DNA of 64,000 bases, taken from contig CM073885.1 of the NCBI GenBank assembly GCA_037176705.1, positions 91,264,501-91,328,500 of the forward strand. The letters run 5' to 3'. The DNA comes from Molossus alvarezi. Its lineage: Eukaryota > Chordata > Mammalia > Chiroptera > Molossidae. Under the pieces are notes generated by a model, which did no database searches, was not told the DNA's origin, and worked only from the letters and a program-made list of their open reading frames with translations. The position numbers and the translations under genes are program-made. Positions 36,480 through 47,080 of this stretch are shown piece by piece (the first letter of the stretch is position 1; each line of letters starts with the position of its first letter).

Positions 36480-38154
36480 GAGTGACAGGAAGGAGAATGA
36501 ATAACTGCCAGCCAGAAAAAAAGTTACCTGAATATTTGAAAGAGAATTCGGGGTATAGTCAAGGTTACAGAAACCATTGATACGAATTCTCTATTTTGTC
36601 TAATTGTAGTGAAACACTTCAGATTTCTATTTCCTTGACAGTGGAAACCTTATGCATTATTCCACTAGATTAGATTTGTTTGGATAGAGGTAAAGAAAAG
36701 TGAAGGCTGAAAAGAAAAAGAAAAGATATAGATATAGATATAGATAGATATAGATATAGATATATAGTGAATATTTTTGTATTATTATTTACTAATTAGG
36801 GTATTATTTACCACAGAAACACCACTTTGCCCACCCCTCTCTATATAAATATGTTGTTCTCACATCAGTTCAAAAGAGATCTGATTAGTTAAAAATATCA
36901 CTCTTTTCATATTGATATTACTTGAAGACATTTTTACAGAGATTAGCCTGGAGCCTGCCAAAATGGTCTGAAGGTCACGATTAGAAGGCTCGTGAACGTG
37001 CAGGCTGTGAAACTCGGAGCTAGCACGGGGCTGGTCCTCCTGCTCCTTTACCGCCTTAGGCATCTCGCCTTCTCCCACCACGCCCACACTTTGTAATTGT
37101 AACTGTGCAAAGACCTGTTCAGAATTGTCAAAGCTATGTTGCTAAAGTCTACATTTGTCAATATTTATCCATTTAAAAATATTGACACTAAATTATTTTC
37201 CTGAAATACCCTGTTAGTGACAGAACAAGGGCTGGCACTCTAGGTTTTCTAGAATCTTATTTAACACTTCTAAAATGACAAATAATTAATAAACTGCCTG
37301 TATTAAATAAATGTTGGAATAATCTTTGCAAAACAATAATTTTTAAATTGTAATTTTTTAGTTATTTGCTTGCCTTGTAAATTAGCTACTTACAACATGA
37401 GTGTTTCATTTCACATTCAATGCCAAAAGTTAAAAATATTGATTATTAATGATATCTGAGTTAGAGATAGGTTCTCTACCTACTTTTAACTTTTATTGTG
37501 AAATTTTAGCTCAAGCTATTATTGAATATTTTTTGTGTTGGAATTGAAATCATCCAGTATAATAAAGGATTAAGACAAACGTAAAAAAATTAAAATCTTA
37601 AGAAAATATTCAAACTTTGATACGTTTGTATTAACATTATTTAATTCAAAAAAATGAAAGGTAAAAATTTTATTCACTCCACAAATTATTGTTATGAAGA
37701 CCCTCCCAGGATACTGTGCACCTTCATTGTGTTCCCTGCATACACATTCCCAGTTGGGAATTTTTTAATATTTTAGTACATTCCTCTGTAACAAGTCATT
37801 GAATTTGTCAATTAAAAAAAAAAGTATTTATGTTTTTTCTGTTATAACATTATTTGAGATTCTTGAAATAATTCTGCACACCTGACATGGAAAAAATATT
37901 CCTGTATTTTGCAGGAAGGTGAGGGCAAGATCAGTCTTTTATTTGTGCTTTGATAATAAAACAAAAGAACAGAGAACAGTAGCCAATTTCATGGATGATG
38001 GGTTGCAATAGACTCCATAACTTCATTTGTGTTGCTAGCTAAGAACAATTGTTTTTAGCAAAACAGAAGGGCAAAAGCATTTAAAGTAATGCATTGCACA
38101 GATAAAAATAACAGATGATGTGCTTCCTTGAATGCACAATTATATTAAATGGAA
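36480..38154. other. Unique sequence with a CpG-dense block
   Basis: Contains a GATATA-type microsatellite at 36727-36768 and a short CpG-dense block at about 36977-37082, discussed as a finding. Otherwise AT-rich with no gene recognised. Confidence 0.45.
36727..36768 (+). repeat. (GATATA)n/(GATA)n microsatellite
   Basis: Repeated GATATA and GATA units next to an AAAAG-rich stretch. Confidence 0.9.
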
Positions 38155-38157
38155 AGA

Positions 38158-38610
38158 AAAGACCTGGAGATTATTATGCTAAGTGAAATAAGCCAGTCAG
38201 AGAAAAACAAATACCATATGATCTCACTTATATGTGGAATCTAATGAACAAAATAAACTGATGAACAAAATAGAAGCAGAAGCATGGAAGCAGGGAACAG
38301 ACTGACAGCTGTCAGAGGGGAGGGATGTTGGGAAATTGGATGAAAGAAGGTGAAGGGATTATCCAATAAATAAATAAATAAATATAGATAGATAGATAAC
38401 ATATAGACATAGAAAACAGAGAGGTGGTAGCCAGAAGGAAAAGGGGCTAGGGGCTAGGTGGAGGTGGGGAAATGGAGATGAAAAAAGACTTTGCTTGGAG
38501 TGATGGGTGTGTGATTCAAAGTGCAGATGATGTTTTATTGAGCTGTACACTTGAAAACTGTATGGTTTTGCGAACCAATGTTACCTTAATAAATTCAATT
38601 AAAAAAATAA
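38158..38610 (+). mobile_element. LINE-1 3' end, 5' truncated
   Basis: ORF2 end and 3' UTR: GAGATTATTATGCTAAGTGA, GATCTCACTTATATGTGGAA, AACAAAATAAACTGATGAAC, later TTGAGCTGTACACTTGAAAA and an A-rich tail. An (AAAT)n(GATA)n run at about 38368-38398 lies inside. Confidence 0.85.
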
Positions 38611-39212
38611 CAAGATGCAATAGCATACTATGTCCTAAACATCTGAGTTATACAACGATATCTAAAGTCTCTAAGGTAATGACAGTACACTACTGAAGCT
38701 ATCAGTGATTTAGCTTTTAAAAATCAGCAATTTATTAGTACAGCCATTTCAAGATATTTGAATGGCATCTGAATAGAATAAATAATATATAGAGAAAATT
38801 ATGCATATAGGTCTTTGAGCAGTTAGCAAGATAAGGTAGCAAAAATTGTTTGGGATAAAACTTGTCTGGAATATTGAGTTAAAGTGATAGCATTTTGCAG
38901 CATATGCACGCTGAAGCATCTTATGCTTTATTCAGAGCACTTGTGAAACTCCTTATTTTGGTTTATGCCTTCTCATTTCCAAACTGTGTCTCTTCTAAGC
39001 AGAAAGAAGTGCTTATGTGGTCTACATCTTTATTTCTCAAGTACTCATTTTGAAAAACATACCATCAAAAAGAGAGAAACACAGCAGGAAAAAAATCACA
39101 ATTATGTTTTATATGTAAAAATAAAATTTTCACTAGCTTTGCTCTCAATTAGAGTTAGATATTTAGTACACTAAGTGCAAATATGTTTTAATGATTGATG
39201 AAAATTTTTATT
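38611..39212. other. Unique sequence
   Basis: No gene or repeat recognised. Confidence 0.45.
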
Positions 39213-39229
39213 AAAAATTACTTGAACTT

Positions 39230-39435
39230 GCCCTGGCCGGTTTGGCTCAGCGGTTAGAGCATCCGCCTGCGGTCCGGAGAGACCCGGGTTCGGTTCCCGC
39301 TAAGGGCATGTACCTCGGTTGCAGTTTGTCCCCGGCCCTGGTTGGTCGTGCGGGTGGCAGCCACTCGATGTGTCCCTTCCACATCGATGTTTCCCTCTCT
39401 CTCTCTTCCTCTCTCTCCCTCCCACTCTATCTGTA

Positions 39436-39461
<26 letters not shown>
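39230..39461 (+). mobile_element. VES SINE, youngest-looking copy
   Basis: Head GCCCTGGCCGGTTTGGCTCA with clean A and B boxes (the B-box region GGTTCGGTTCC is intact and CpG-preserved), CT-rich middle and an uninterrupted A tail of about 30. The 17-bp target duplication AAAAATTACTTGAACTT is identical on both sides (39213-39229 and 39462-39478). A pure A tail, an exact duplication and unmutated CpGs together point to a very recent insertion. Confidence 0.97.
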
Positions 39462-39468
<7 letters not shown>

Positions 39469-39894
39469 ACTTGAACTTAATACATAAAAGCTTTATGTAA
39501 AGTTGCATGTAAAATATATTTCTACATTTAATATCCTATTTTTAAATTGTCTTCTATCATGCAAAAAGCCTACAAAACTCCTAAAAAAAAGGAGTAATAA
39601 AAATAATGTAAATGTGGTAGTGAAGAAGTTTGGTTTTATTGCTCCTCCAAGTATACCCGTAAAAATCTTGCAACCTTGATATACCATAAATTCTAAGACT
39701 TGTCTAAATCTATGTCTTAGTGCTGTGTTAGAAAAATAAGCTTTAACTTTTAAGGCAAAGAAGGTGGTTCATATAGTGTCATATAGTGTTATATAGTGTT
39801 AAAATGGTATTATATACTCCTTTGAATTATGGTATAACTCATACCATGATCTGAACCATGTTATAAATAAAAGAATAAAAGAATTGAGTGTTAT

Positions 39895-40195
39895 TTGGTA
39901 AAACCAAACGAGAGAGCAATTTGGTCATTTCTAGATAAATTAAATTCACCTCTGCCTCATGATTCAGAAAGTACAAATCTGTATGTCTAAACAACATAAA
40001 GAAACACTGCAGAGGTATACTAGAAACATAAGAGGAGTAATTTGTAACCTTGTTTAGAATTGTGAAAAATTCTCAGCATCTAAGTGCCCATTAATAAAAG
40101 TATAAATCAATAAAAAAATAAATAAATTTGCTCAATGGAATATTATGCAGCAGGTAAAATGAATGAACTTTTGCTATATGTAATAACTTGAAAAA
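39895..40195 (+). mobile_element. Old LINE-1 ORF2 3' fragment
   Basis: TGATTCAGAAAGTACAAATC, GTGCCCATTAATAAAAGTAT and CAATGGAATATTATGCAGC follow LINE-1 ORF2 3' order in plus orientation. Diverged. Confidence 0.6.
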
Positions 40196-40819
40196 AATCT
40201 TAATTATTTCCAGCTTCTTGAGATATAATTGACATATAACATTGAGTCAGTATAAGATATACAATGTGATGATTTGATACACATATGTACTGAAAAATGA
40301 TTACAATATTATTTAACACATCCATCACTTTACTCAATGACAAATTTTGTGGTGAGAACATTTGAAATCTACTATGTTAGCTAGCAACTTTCAAGTATAC
40401 AATATAGTGTTGTTAACTATAGTTGCCATACTATACATTAGGTCAGTGGTTCTCAACCTTCCTAATGCTGTGACCCTTTAATACAGTTTCTTATGTTGTG
40501 GTGACCCCCAACCATAAATTTATTTTCATTGCTGCTTCATAAGTGTAATTTTGCTACTGTTATGAATCATAATGTAAATATCTGATATGCAGGATGTATT
40601 TTCATTGTTACAAATTGAACAGAATTAAAGCATAGTGATTAGTCACAAAAAACAATATGTAATTATATATTTATTCCTAATTACAAATAAATAAAATTTT
40701 GTCTTGAAGCATGGTGTAGTATGGGTAACAGTCTTAACATAACAACAGTAAACTACATTGCAACATTTTGCGACAGTATGTGTAAAAAGCCAACATCAGT
40801 GTGAAGGTTGAGATTGCTT

Positions 40820-42593
40820 CTTTCTCACCAGATCAGAAATTTGCAGTCTTTGCAAGAGGACAGCTAAGGTCATCTTCCACAACAAGTCTACTTCTGTATT
40901 TAGACTTGATAGCCAATAAACTGGAAAACCCTGTTTCACAAAGATATGTTGTTGGAAATGGAAGAAGAAGACACAACACAGTCTCAGACAGAACAGGATA
41001 TGACTACAAACACTTGATTCAGAATTTTTAACTGGCATTGTAGAGAAATCAGTTCTCACTGCATTGCTGTTAATAAGTTCAATGAACTCCTATTGTGCTG
41101 TCTCAGGAATATCTTCAACTTTGACTGTGAATGGGCTTCTGGCAAGTGCAAATAGGGTGTCAGGTAGATTTGGAAAGTACAATGAAATTTTGTCTACAAG
41201 CATGTGCAAGTGTTCTTTCACAGAAATCATCATTGTAATCCTTTTGTCTGGTTCATTGTCATGTTCCTCAAAGAAAGTAGATAAGGTAGGCAACATGTAC
41301 ATTTTATTTCCATCCAATTTTTTTTTTTTTTTTTTTTTGCCAAAGCTGAAGTTTCATTTGGAATGATCGGATCTCTTCAGACAAATTGAGGCATGTTGCA
41401 TTTGGTCCTTGCAGTGATAAATTTAACTCATTCAAGATGGCAAAGATGTCAACCAAGTAAGCTATTTTCTGTAGTTCACTTTTATCGCTGAAAAGTGCTT
41501 CAAACTGTGGTCTTGCTTTCTGATTTAAAAACGTTTTGAGTTCATCACAAAGCTCAAAAACACGTTTTAAAACTTTTCCTGTCGACAACCATCTCACTTC
41601 AGTGTGAAATAGCAGAGCATTGTTTGCGCATCCAACTTGTTGCACAGTTGGGAAAACAGTTGACTGTTTAAAGTGCTCACCTTTACAAAATTGACAGAAC
41701 TTATAATGCTTTTCATTACTTCTTGCAACTCTTGTGGCAGCGTATTCTTGCTAATATTTTCCAATAAATCATACAGTGAGTTCTGACGACTTTTGGTGAC
41801 TCTTTCAGTACCAAACATTGAAATCCAGATTTACATCCTAGCATAGCTGAAGCACCATCTGTACAAACACCACAAACCTTTTCCCAAGAGATCTTATGCT
41901 CTTTCAGAAATGAACCAGCTGTATCAAATACATCATGTGCAGTAGTTGTCATTTTAAGAGGTTTGAAAAAAGAAACTTATCTTTAAAATCGCCATCATTA
42001 ATATACCTCACGGAAACCAGTAACTGTGAACAGTTTGCAACATTTGTAGATTCATCAAGCTGGATGCTAAATATCGGAAGTGGAGCAGATTTAATTTCCT
42101 GATCAAGAATATCAACAGACATGTTCTCTATTCTTCTGTGGACAGTGTCGTTAGATAAGGAAATTGCACTCAATTTCGTAATAAATTCGTCTCCAATCAT
42201 AACTCAAACAATGTCTTTGGCCGCTGGCAACAGTAAATCCTCAGCAATGGTGTGAGGTTTCATAGCTCTGGTGATTCTGAGTGCCACCAAATATGAGGCT
42301 TCAATGGCTGCTATGTTTTGTTTGTGGTAGTTGCCACCAGTGTCAAGTCTGGCTTTCTTGGGTCCATCAGCTTTGCTTCTAAAATAGTTGGTATCCTTGC
42401 CAGCAAAGCTTGGATGTTTGTTATCAAAATGGCATTTTAGTTTGTTTGGCTTCATAGATTCAGCTGTTATAACTTCACAACAAATAACACATTGCAATTT
42501 CTCAATTCTTGCTGTAATTATTGAGGTAAAACCATACTGTAAAAAATCCTCACTATATTTTCTTTTCTTAACATTCTTCTCTACACGATCCAT
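40820..42593 (-). pseudogene. Decayed hAT transposase (SPIN-like)
   Basis: Likely start at the ATG of MDRVEKNVKKRKYSEDF, at about 42593. A BED-type zinc finger follows: CVIC, then later CHFDNKH (about 42520-42410). Two Asp that fit the hAT catalytic triad remain: QLDEST (Asp codon 42054-42056) and CTDGASAMLG (Asp codon 41857-41859). The RWLSTGKVLKRVFEL motif lies near 41590-41550. The C-terminal dimerisation region (LPFPTTYLCETGFSSLLAIK) is at about 40975-40915 in another frame. Breaks: in-frame TGA at 42204-42206; one-base loss near 41953; frameshifts near 41750 and 41605; a T22 run (A on the coding strand) at about 41318-41339; in-frame TAG near 41070; further frame change near 41000. Family transposases are about 600 residues. 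It cannot make a functional enzyme. Confidence 0.85.
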
Positions 42594-42915
42594 GTTATGG
42601 GATGGTTTGTTAATGAAAATAATACATAATAATAGCTTTAATAATACAAAAGATGATACATGGCATAGTTTAGTCAATACAGTTCATTCAAGTTTCCTGT
42701 GATTTACCATTCTCTGTGTTATTTCTTTTACATACCTGTTACTATCACAAGGGTGCAGTGTCCACATCAACCACAGCTGAATATAAAAAGACTGATTAGC
42801 ATCCAGATTAAGTTCCCATAATACAGATATTTTTTTTGCAGTAGTTGATGATTTTACAGTACATGATTTTATACTTACCCAGTAATTATAATTCATAAAG
42901 TGTCATTTTACCTCC

Positions 42916-42989
42916 AGTACTGCTGCTTTAAATACAGTAGCTGCTTTTAACAGAGTAGCTGCTTTCTACACAGTAGCTGCTCTCTATAC
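42916..42989. repeat. Subterminal tandem repeats of hAT element
   Basis: Four near-identical units beginning AGTA(G)CTGCT at 42916, 42936, 42954 and 42972 (spacing 20, 18, 18). They lie between the transposase start and the right terminal repeat. Subterminal repeats in hAT elements often bind transposase; that role here is inference. Confidence 0.8.
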
Positions 42990-43717
42990 ATGTGTGACTG
43001 GTTTCGCATAAGTACATTATGGCGCCAACCCTGTCACATACACCTGTTTTTGTATGGGATGTATGTGATGTGGTTGGCGTGATGATGTCATCACACCAGG
43101 TACTCATATGTGGACTTATCTGTATGTGGGCATATCTGCATGTGGGCGGACCTGCCTGGAGACAGATAGAGGACCAGTGTCTCGGTTCCTCAGACTGTTG
43201 GAAATATGTGTTTTCTGATGGTCTTAGGCAAACTCTGTGAAAGGGTCTTTCGATCTCCAATTGGGTCGCAACCCACATGTTGAGAACTGCTGCATTAGAT
43301 CCTCAGAACTTACTCTTTTGTAACTGAGAGTATGTACTCTTTGACCAAAATCTCCACATTTTCCCTACACTTAACCACTGGCAACCATTCTGTTTCTCTG
43401 AGTTCACCTTTGTAAGAGTTCACATAAAATTGAGATCATACAGCATTTGTCTTTCTCTGTCTGACTTATTTCACTTAGTATAATGCCCTAAGGTTTCATC
43501 CATGTTGTTGCAAATTGTCAGAATTTCCTATTTTTAGGATGAATAATATTCATATATATAATGAATTCATATTCATATGCATATAAATATATTATTTAGC
43601 AATTCATCCATTGATGGACACTTACGTTGCTTTAATGTATTGCTATTGTGAATAATGCTGCAATGTACATGGAAATGCAGCTATCTTCTCAATATATATC
43701 TCCTTCAGATAGATTTC

Positions 43718-43900
43718 TCTTTTTAGAGAGAGAGATAAAAACATCAATGTGAGAGAAGAACATCGATCAGCTACCTCCTGCACACCCCCTACTGGAAATG
43801 GAGGCTGCAATCTGGGCATGTGCCCTCCTGACCAAAAATTGAACTAGAACCTCTCAGTCCATGGGACATCACTTAATCCACTGAGCCACACCAGCTGGGC
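43718..43900 (-). mobile_element. VES SINE in old LINE-1
   Basis: Short T-rich tail, GAGA block, CTACCTCCTGCACACCCCCT and inverted head ending CCACTGAGCCACACCAGCTGG. Diverged; LINE-1 ORF2 resumes immediately after. Confidence 0.85.
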
Positions 43901-44209
43901 TTGTTTTTTAATTTATTTATTTGGGGTTATTTTTGCTATTGATTTGTATGATATTCTTACACATTTTGGATATGAATCTCTTATCAAATATATGATTTAA
44001 TTATATTTTCTCCTTTCTGTCAGTTGCCTTTTTTTGGTTAATTATTTATTTTGCTGTGCATAAGTTTTTTAGTTTAATGCTGTCCCATTTCCTGATTTTT
44101 GCTTTTGTTTCTTGTGCTTTTAATGTCATGTCAAAAAGAAAAATTTTAATTAGATAAAGTAGAATTTGCACTGCATATATCAACCTAGATAAATTATAAT
44201 AATATAAAG

Positions 44210-44511
44210 TCTGCTCACATATATTCACTTATATGTGGAATCTCACGAACAAAATAAACTAAACTGCTGAACAAAACAGATCCAGAGACATGGAAGCATG
44301 GAAGAGACTATGAATCTCAGAGGGAAGGGGGAGGAAGAGGCGGGAAGAGAGTAACCAAAAACGTATATGCATATATGCGTAGCCTGTGGACACAGGCAAT
44401 AGTGCAGTGAATGCCTGTGGGTGGGGGCGGGAGTAGGGTGGAGGAGGTCAATGGCGAGAAAAGAGGATACATCTGTAATACTTTCAACAATAAAGATAAA
44501 AAATAATATGA
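44210..44511 (+). mobile_element. Bat LINE-1 3' end, 5' truncated
   Basis: TTCACTTATATGTGGAATCT, AACAAAATAAACTAAACTGC, a G-rich 3' UTR and AATACTTTCAACAATAAAG before an A-rich tail. Related to the copies at 27063 and 59205. It lies against the old minus-strand LINE-1. Confidence 0.85.
44419..44438 (+). other. G-quadruplex motif in LINE-1 3' UTR
   Basis: Four G runs at 44419-44421, 44423-44427, 44429-44431 and 44436-44438 with loops of one to four bases. It sits at the same place in the 3' UTR as the motif at 27389. Confidence 0.75.
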
Positions 44512-46905
44512 AGTCTGAAGAAGAGTATGCAAATTATAATGAACATTTAAAAAACATGCATTTATGTGATTTATGTTTTAGATTTATTGAGTGTAAATAT
44601 ATTAAAATAGCCTGTGAATGGTAAACACCATTAACTTTGGGGGGGGGATGGGAGAGAATTTGATTGGGAAAGTATGTACAAGGCACTTAAAATATACCTA
44701 TAAGTTGTATAAACAAAGAAAGAGATAAATAATGCCAACATAGCCATATTTGGAGACATTAAAGATGGGTAGGGGCTACATAGGTTTTTATTAGATTATT
44801 ATTTTATTTATTATTATATATCTTATAAATTTTATAATAACATTTGATTTTTTAAAAAAGCCTAAGAATTTAGTTGGTATTGGAAGAACTAGTCTAGTTC
44901 ACAGTTATCCACAGTTTCTAGTATGGCAAAGGTTACTAATACAAATACTCATGAGGATTAAATGTTTGATTTGTGTAGTGCTCTATACGAACTGGAAAGC
45001 TTGTGTTTAAAATGTTATGTATGTAGATGGTTAGATATGGATAGATTTTAGACATAAGTGTTTTTCTAAAATTTCAGATAGTGATTGAGACATCTTTGCT
45101 GTCACAGGATGTCACGATAGTACCAAAGACAATGTTGTACAATCTTTGATTAAGTTATGATAAATACATAGGTACAAATAAATATTTGGTATAGTGTAGT
45201 GAATTGCATTTGTAAAGCTCTGTAAAGATAGAAGATTCAGCATGATATAATCATGTGTGTTTTTTCATTTGACTAAACCTAAGAAATAACTAATAAGTTA
45301 CTTGACAAATGGGTAGTACAAATTAAAATGAAAGAAAAAAATGAATTTTAGTGAACCGTAAGCCCTATATGAATCCTACAATTACAGAATAAATTTACAT
45401 GATCTTAGAATTAATTAAGGGCACTGTTATGTGATTTGGGGAGCTGGATTTTCATCACTTTACTATACATAGCTACCAGGTTTTGTACAAATTGTCTGAC
45501 TCTGGCTATCTGTATATTTGTCTATAAAATGAGAATTGGAAGAGCAAGAATTGAAAAAGATTTTCTGTCATTTTTCTCTAAATATTTTCTGATTCTAAAA
45601 TTGTAAGATTCCATTAATAATATAGTGTCTAGACTACAAGAATGGACAGCATGTTGTGCTTTTTCATGTTCACAGTCTTTCTTAAATTTGGTATTTAATT
45701 ATAAAGGTCACTGTTTAAGTAATACTGAACATTGAGATTGCTTAAAAAAGAGAAAACCAAGGTGACCTGAAACTGTAAAATGTAGTTACATACATTTAAC
45801 TCAGTGAACCACTGTCCTTTCCTTGGGTTCTCCTTGTCCTTCTCTTTCTCTTCCAATGTTCCTTGTGTTGGTAACGTCCTCATTTGCCTCCTCCTCACCC
45901 AGCCACTCACATCTGCCTTGCCATCCTTTGAGTGTGACCTTGCTATGACTGGTAGTCAATATATGTTCTGTTAGTTTCCACAACAGAGGGAAGTAGGGGC
46001 TGGAGAGGATAAACAAAGAGTTAAAAGTAGGTCATTGTGATCATTATGGTAGTATTAAATCAATTTGCAATATTTGACAAGCAGATCTTTCACATTTAAA
46101 ATGTATGTTTCCTATACTTCATTACTCCAGAAGATAATTATTTGAGATATAGTTCAAAAGGCCATCTTCTCTGACTGTAGTTCAAAAAGACACCAGACTC
46201 TAGGAAAGAGAGAGGAAGTGAAGGCTAGGAGAGAAAATCTTGTTTGTCATGCTGACTCCTTAGTATAATTTTCTGAGTCCTCTCAAAGGGAGGTGTATTT
46301 CATTTCCATTACCTTCACTTGCAAAGAAAACTTGGGTGTCTAAATTTATATCACTTGACTCATAGGAATTATTGCCACACCCAGATGAATCATTTTCATT
46401 AAAATTAAATCAATGTTAGGAGATATCTCATGCCTTTTGAAGAAAAATGAAATTTCCCCTCGTTTTAAGTTATTACCCCTTTTTCAATCCTCATCACTAT
46501 TTGTGATTTTTATCAGGTTTAATGAACTTAAAACTTATTGGTTTATTACTGACTTTCACATTTATCTGCCCACCATATTTCTGGTTAAGGGCTACATTCT
46601 TATCCTATGGGCCTTATCTCACTTCTCTCTAACAAATCCTGACTTGGGGCTTAGTTTCTTGGGTCTTAGCAGGTTCCTTCCTCATCATGATGGGCTGTTC
46701 CCTCAACTCTGATTGCAATTTGTAAATTGACAGGCACATAACTTATTCACCATAGAATATTAGATTATTTTCAGTGGTCAGCTATTTCATGGACAGCCAA
46801 TACTGCAATATTTGGTAGCAATATCCAATCTCCATTCTTTAGTTTTATATATCACTTGTGAGATGGCTGAAGATTTTTTTCCTTTACTATGTTATCTAAG
46901 ATCAA
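44512..46905. other. Unique sequence
   Basis: No gene recognised. A G9 run lies near 44639-44647. A weak MIR-like stretch may lie near 45430-45560. Confidence 0.45.
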
Positions 46906-46909
46906 ATTA

Positions 46910-47080
46910 TTACCTGATATTTACTATTTACTATGTGACAGGCACTGATTTGGGTGTTTTGCATATATTAACTCATTTACTGAACAAGTTGATTCTGTAG
47001 GTAATATTATTGCTTCTTTTGCAGATGAAGTTAAATAAATCATTAACCACTAGCTTTTATTAACTAGTAAATAGATTAAC
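46910..47080 (-). mobile_element. MIR fragment
   Basis: TTTACTATGTGACAGGCACTG, ATATTAACTCATTTACTGAA and TGTAGGTAATATTATTGCTT follow inverted MIR order. Confidence 0.65.

Larger units (their letters stand above)
40446..43292 (-). mobile_element. Full-length SPIN-like hAT DNA transposon
   Basis: About 2.85 kb. Both ends carry hAT-type terminal inverted repeats: CAGTGGTTCTCAACCTT at 40446 and, inverted at 43292, CAGCAGTTCTCAACATG. An 8-bp target duplication with one mismatch flanks it (CATTAGGT 40438-40445; CATTAGAT 43293-43300), the size hAT elements make. Subterminal sequence (TGTGACCCTTTAATACAG, TGTGGTGACCCCCAACCATA, TCTGATATGCAGGATG; other end GGGTTGCGACCC and AGACCCTTTCACAG) matches my recollection of the SPIN family. 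The minus strand encodes a decayed BED-finger/hAT transposase. SPIN moved between tetrapods by horizontal transfer. Most genomic SPIN copies are short non-autonomous forms, so a full-length one is informative. The family name is from memory; the hAT assignment itself is firm. Confidence 0.9.
40215..44150 (-). mobile_element. Old LINE-1 (L1M-type) hosting hAT and SINE insertions
   Basis: Inverted LINE-1 3' UTR at 40215-40445 (ATAATTGACATATAACATTG, GTGGTGAGAACATTTGAAAT, AGTGTTGTTAACTATAGTTG), then a hAT element, then the continuation at 43293 (CATTAGATCCTCAGAACTTA, TTGACCAAAATCTCCACATT, GACTTATTTCACTTAGTATA). ORF2 resumes to about 44150 after a SINE. Flanks join precisely when the hAT and one duplication copy are removed, which dates the LINE-1 as older. 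Confidence 0.85.

Noticed and set aside
39232..39310. tRNA-like sequence with A and B boxes
   Set aside because: This is the tRNA-derived head of a SINE; it continues into the SINE body and A tail and lacks a mature tRNA 3' end.
42388..42702. 104-codon plus-strand frame
   Set aside because: Antisense shadow of the hAT transposase BED-finger region.
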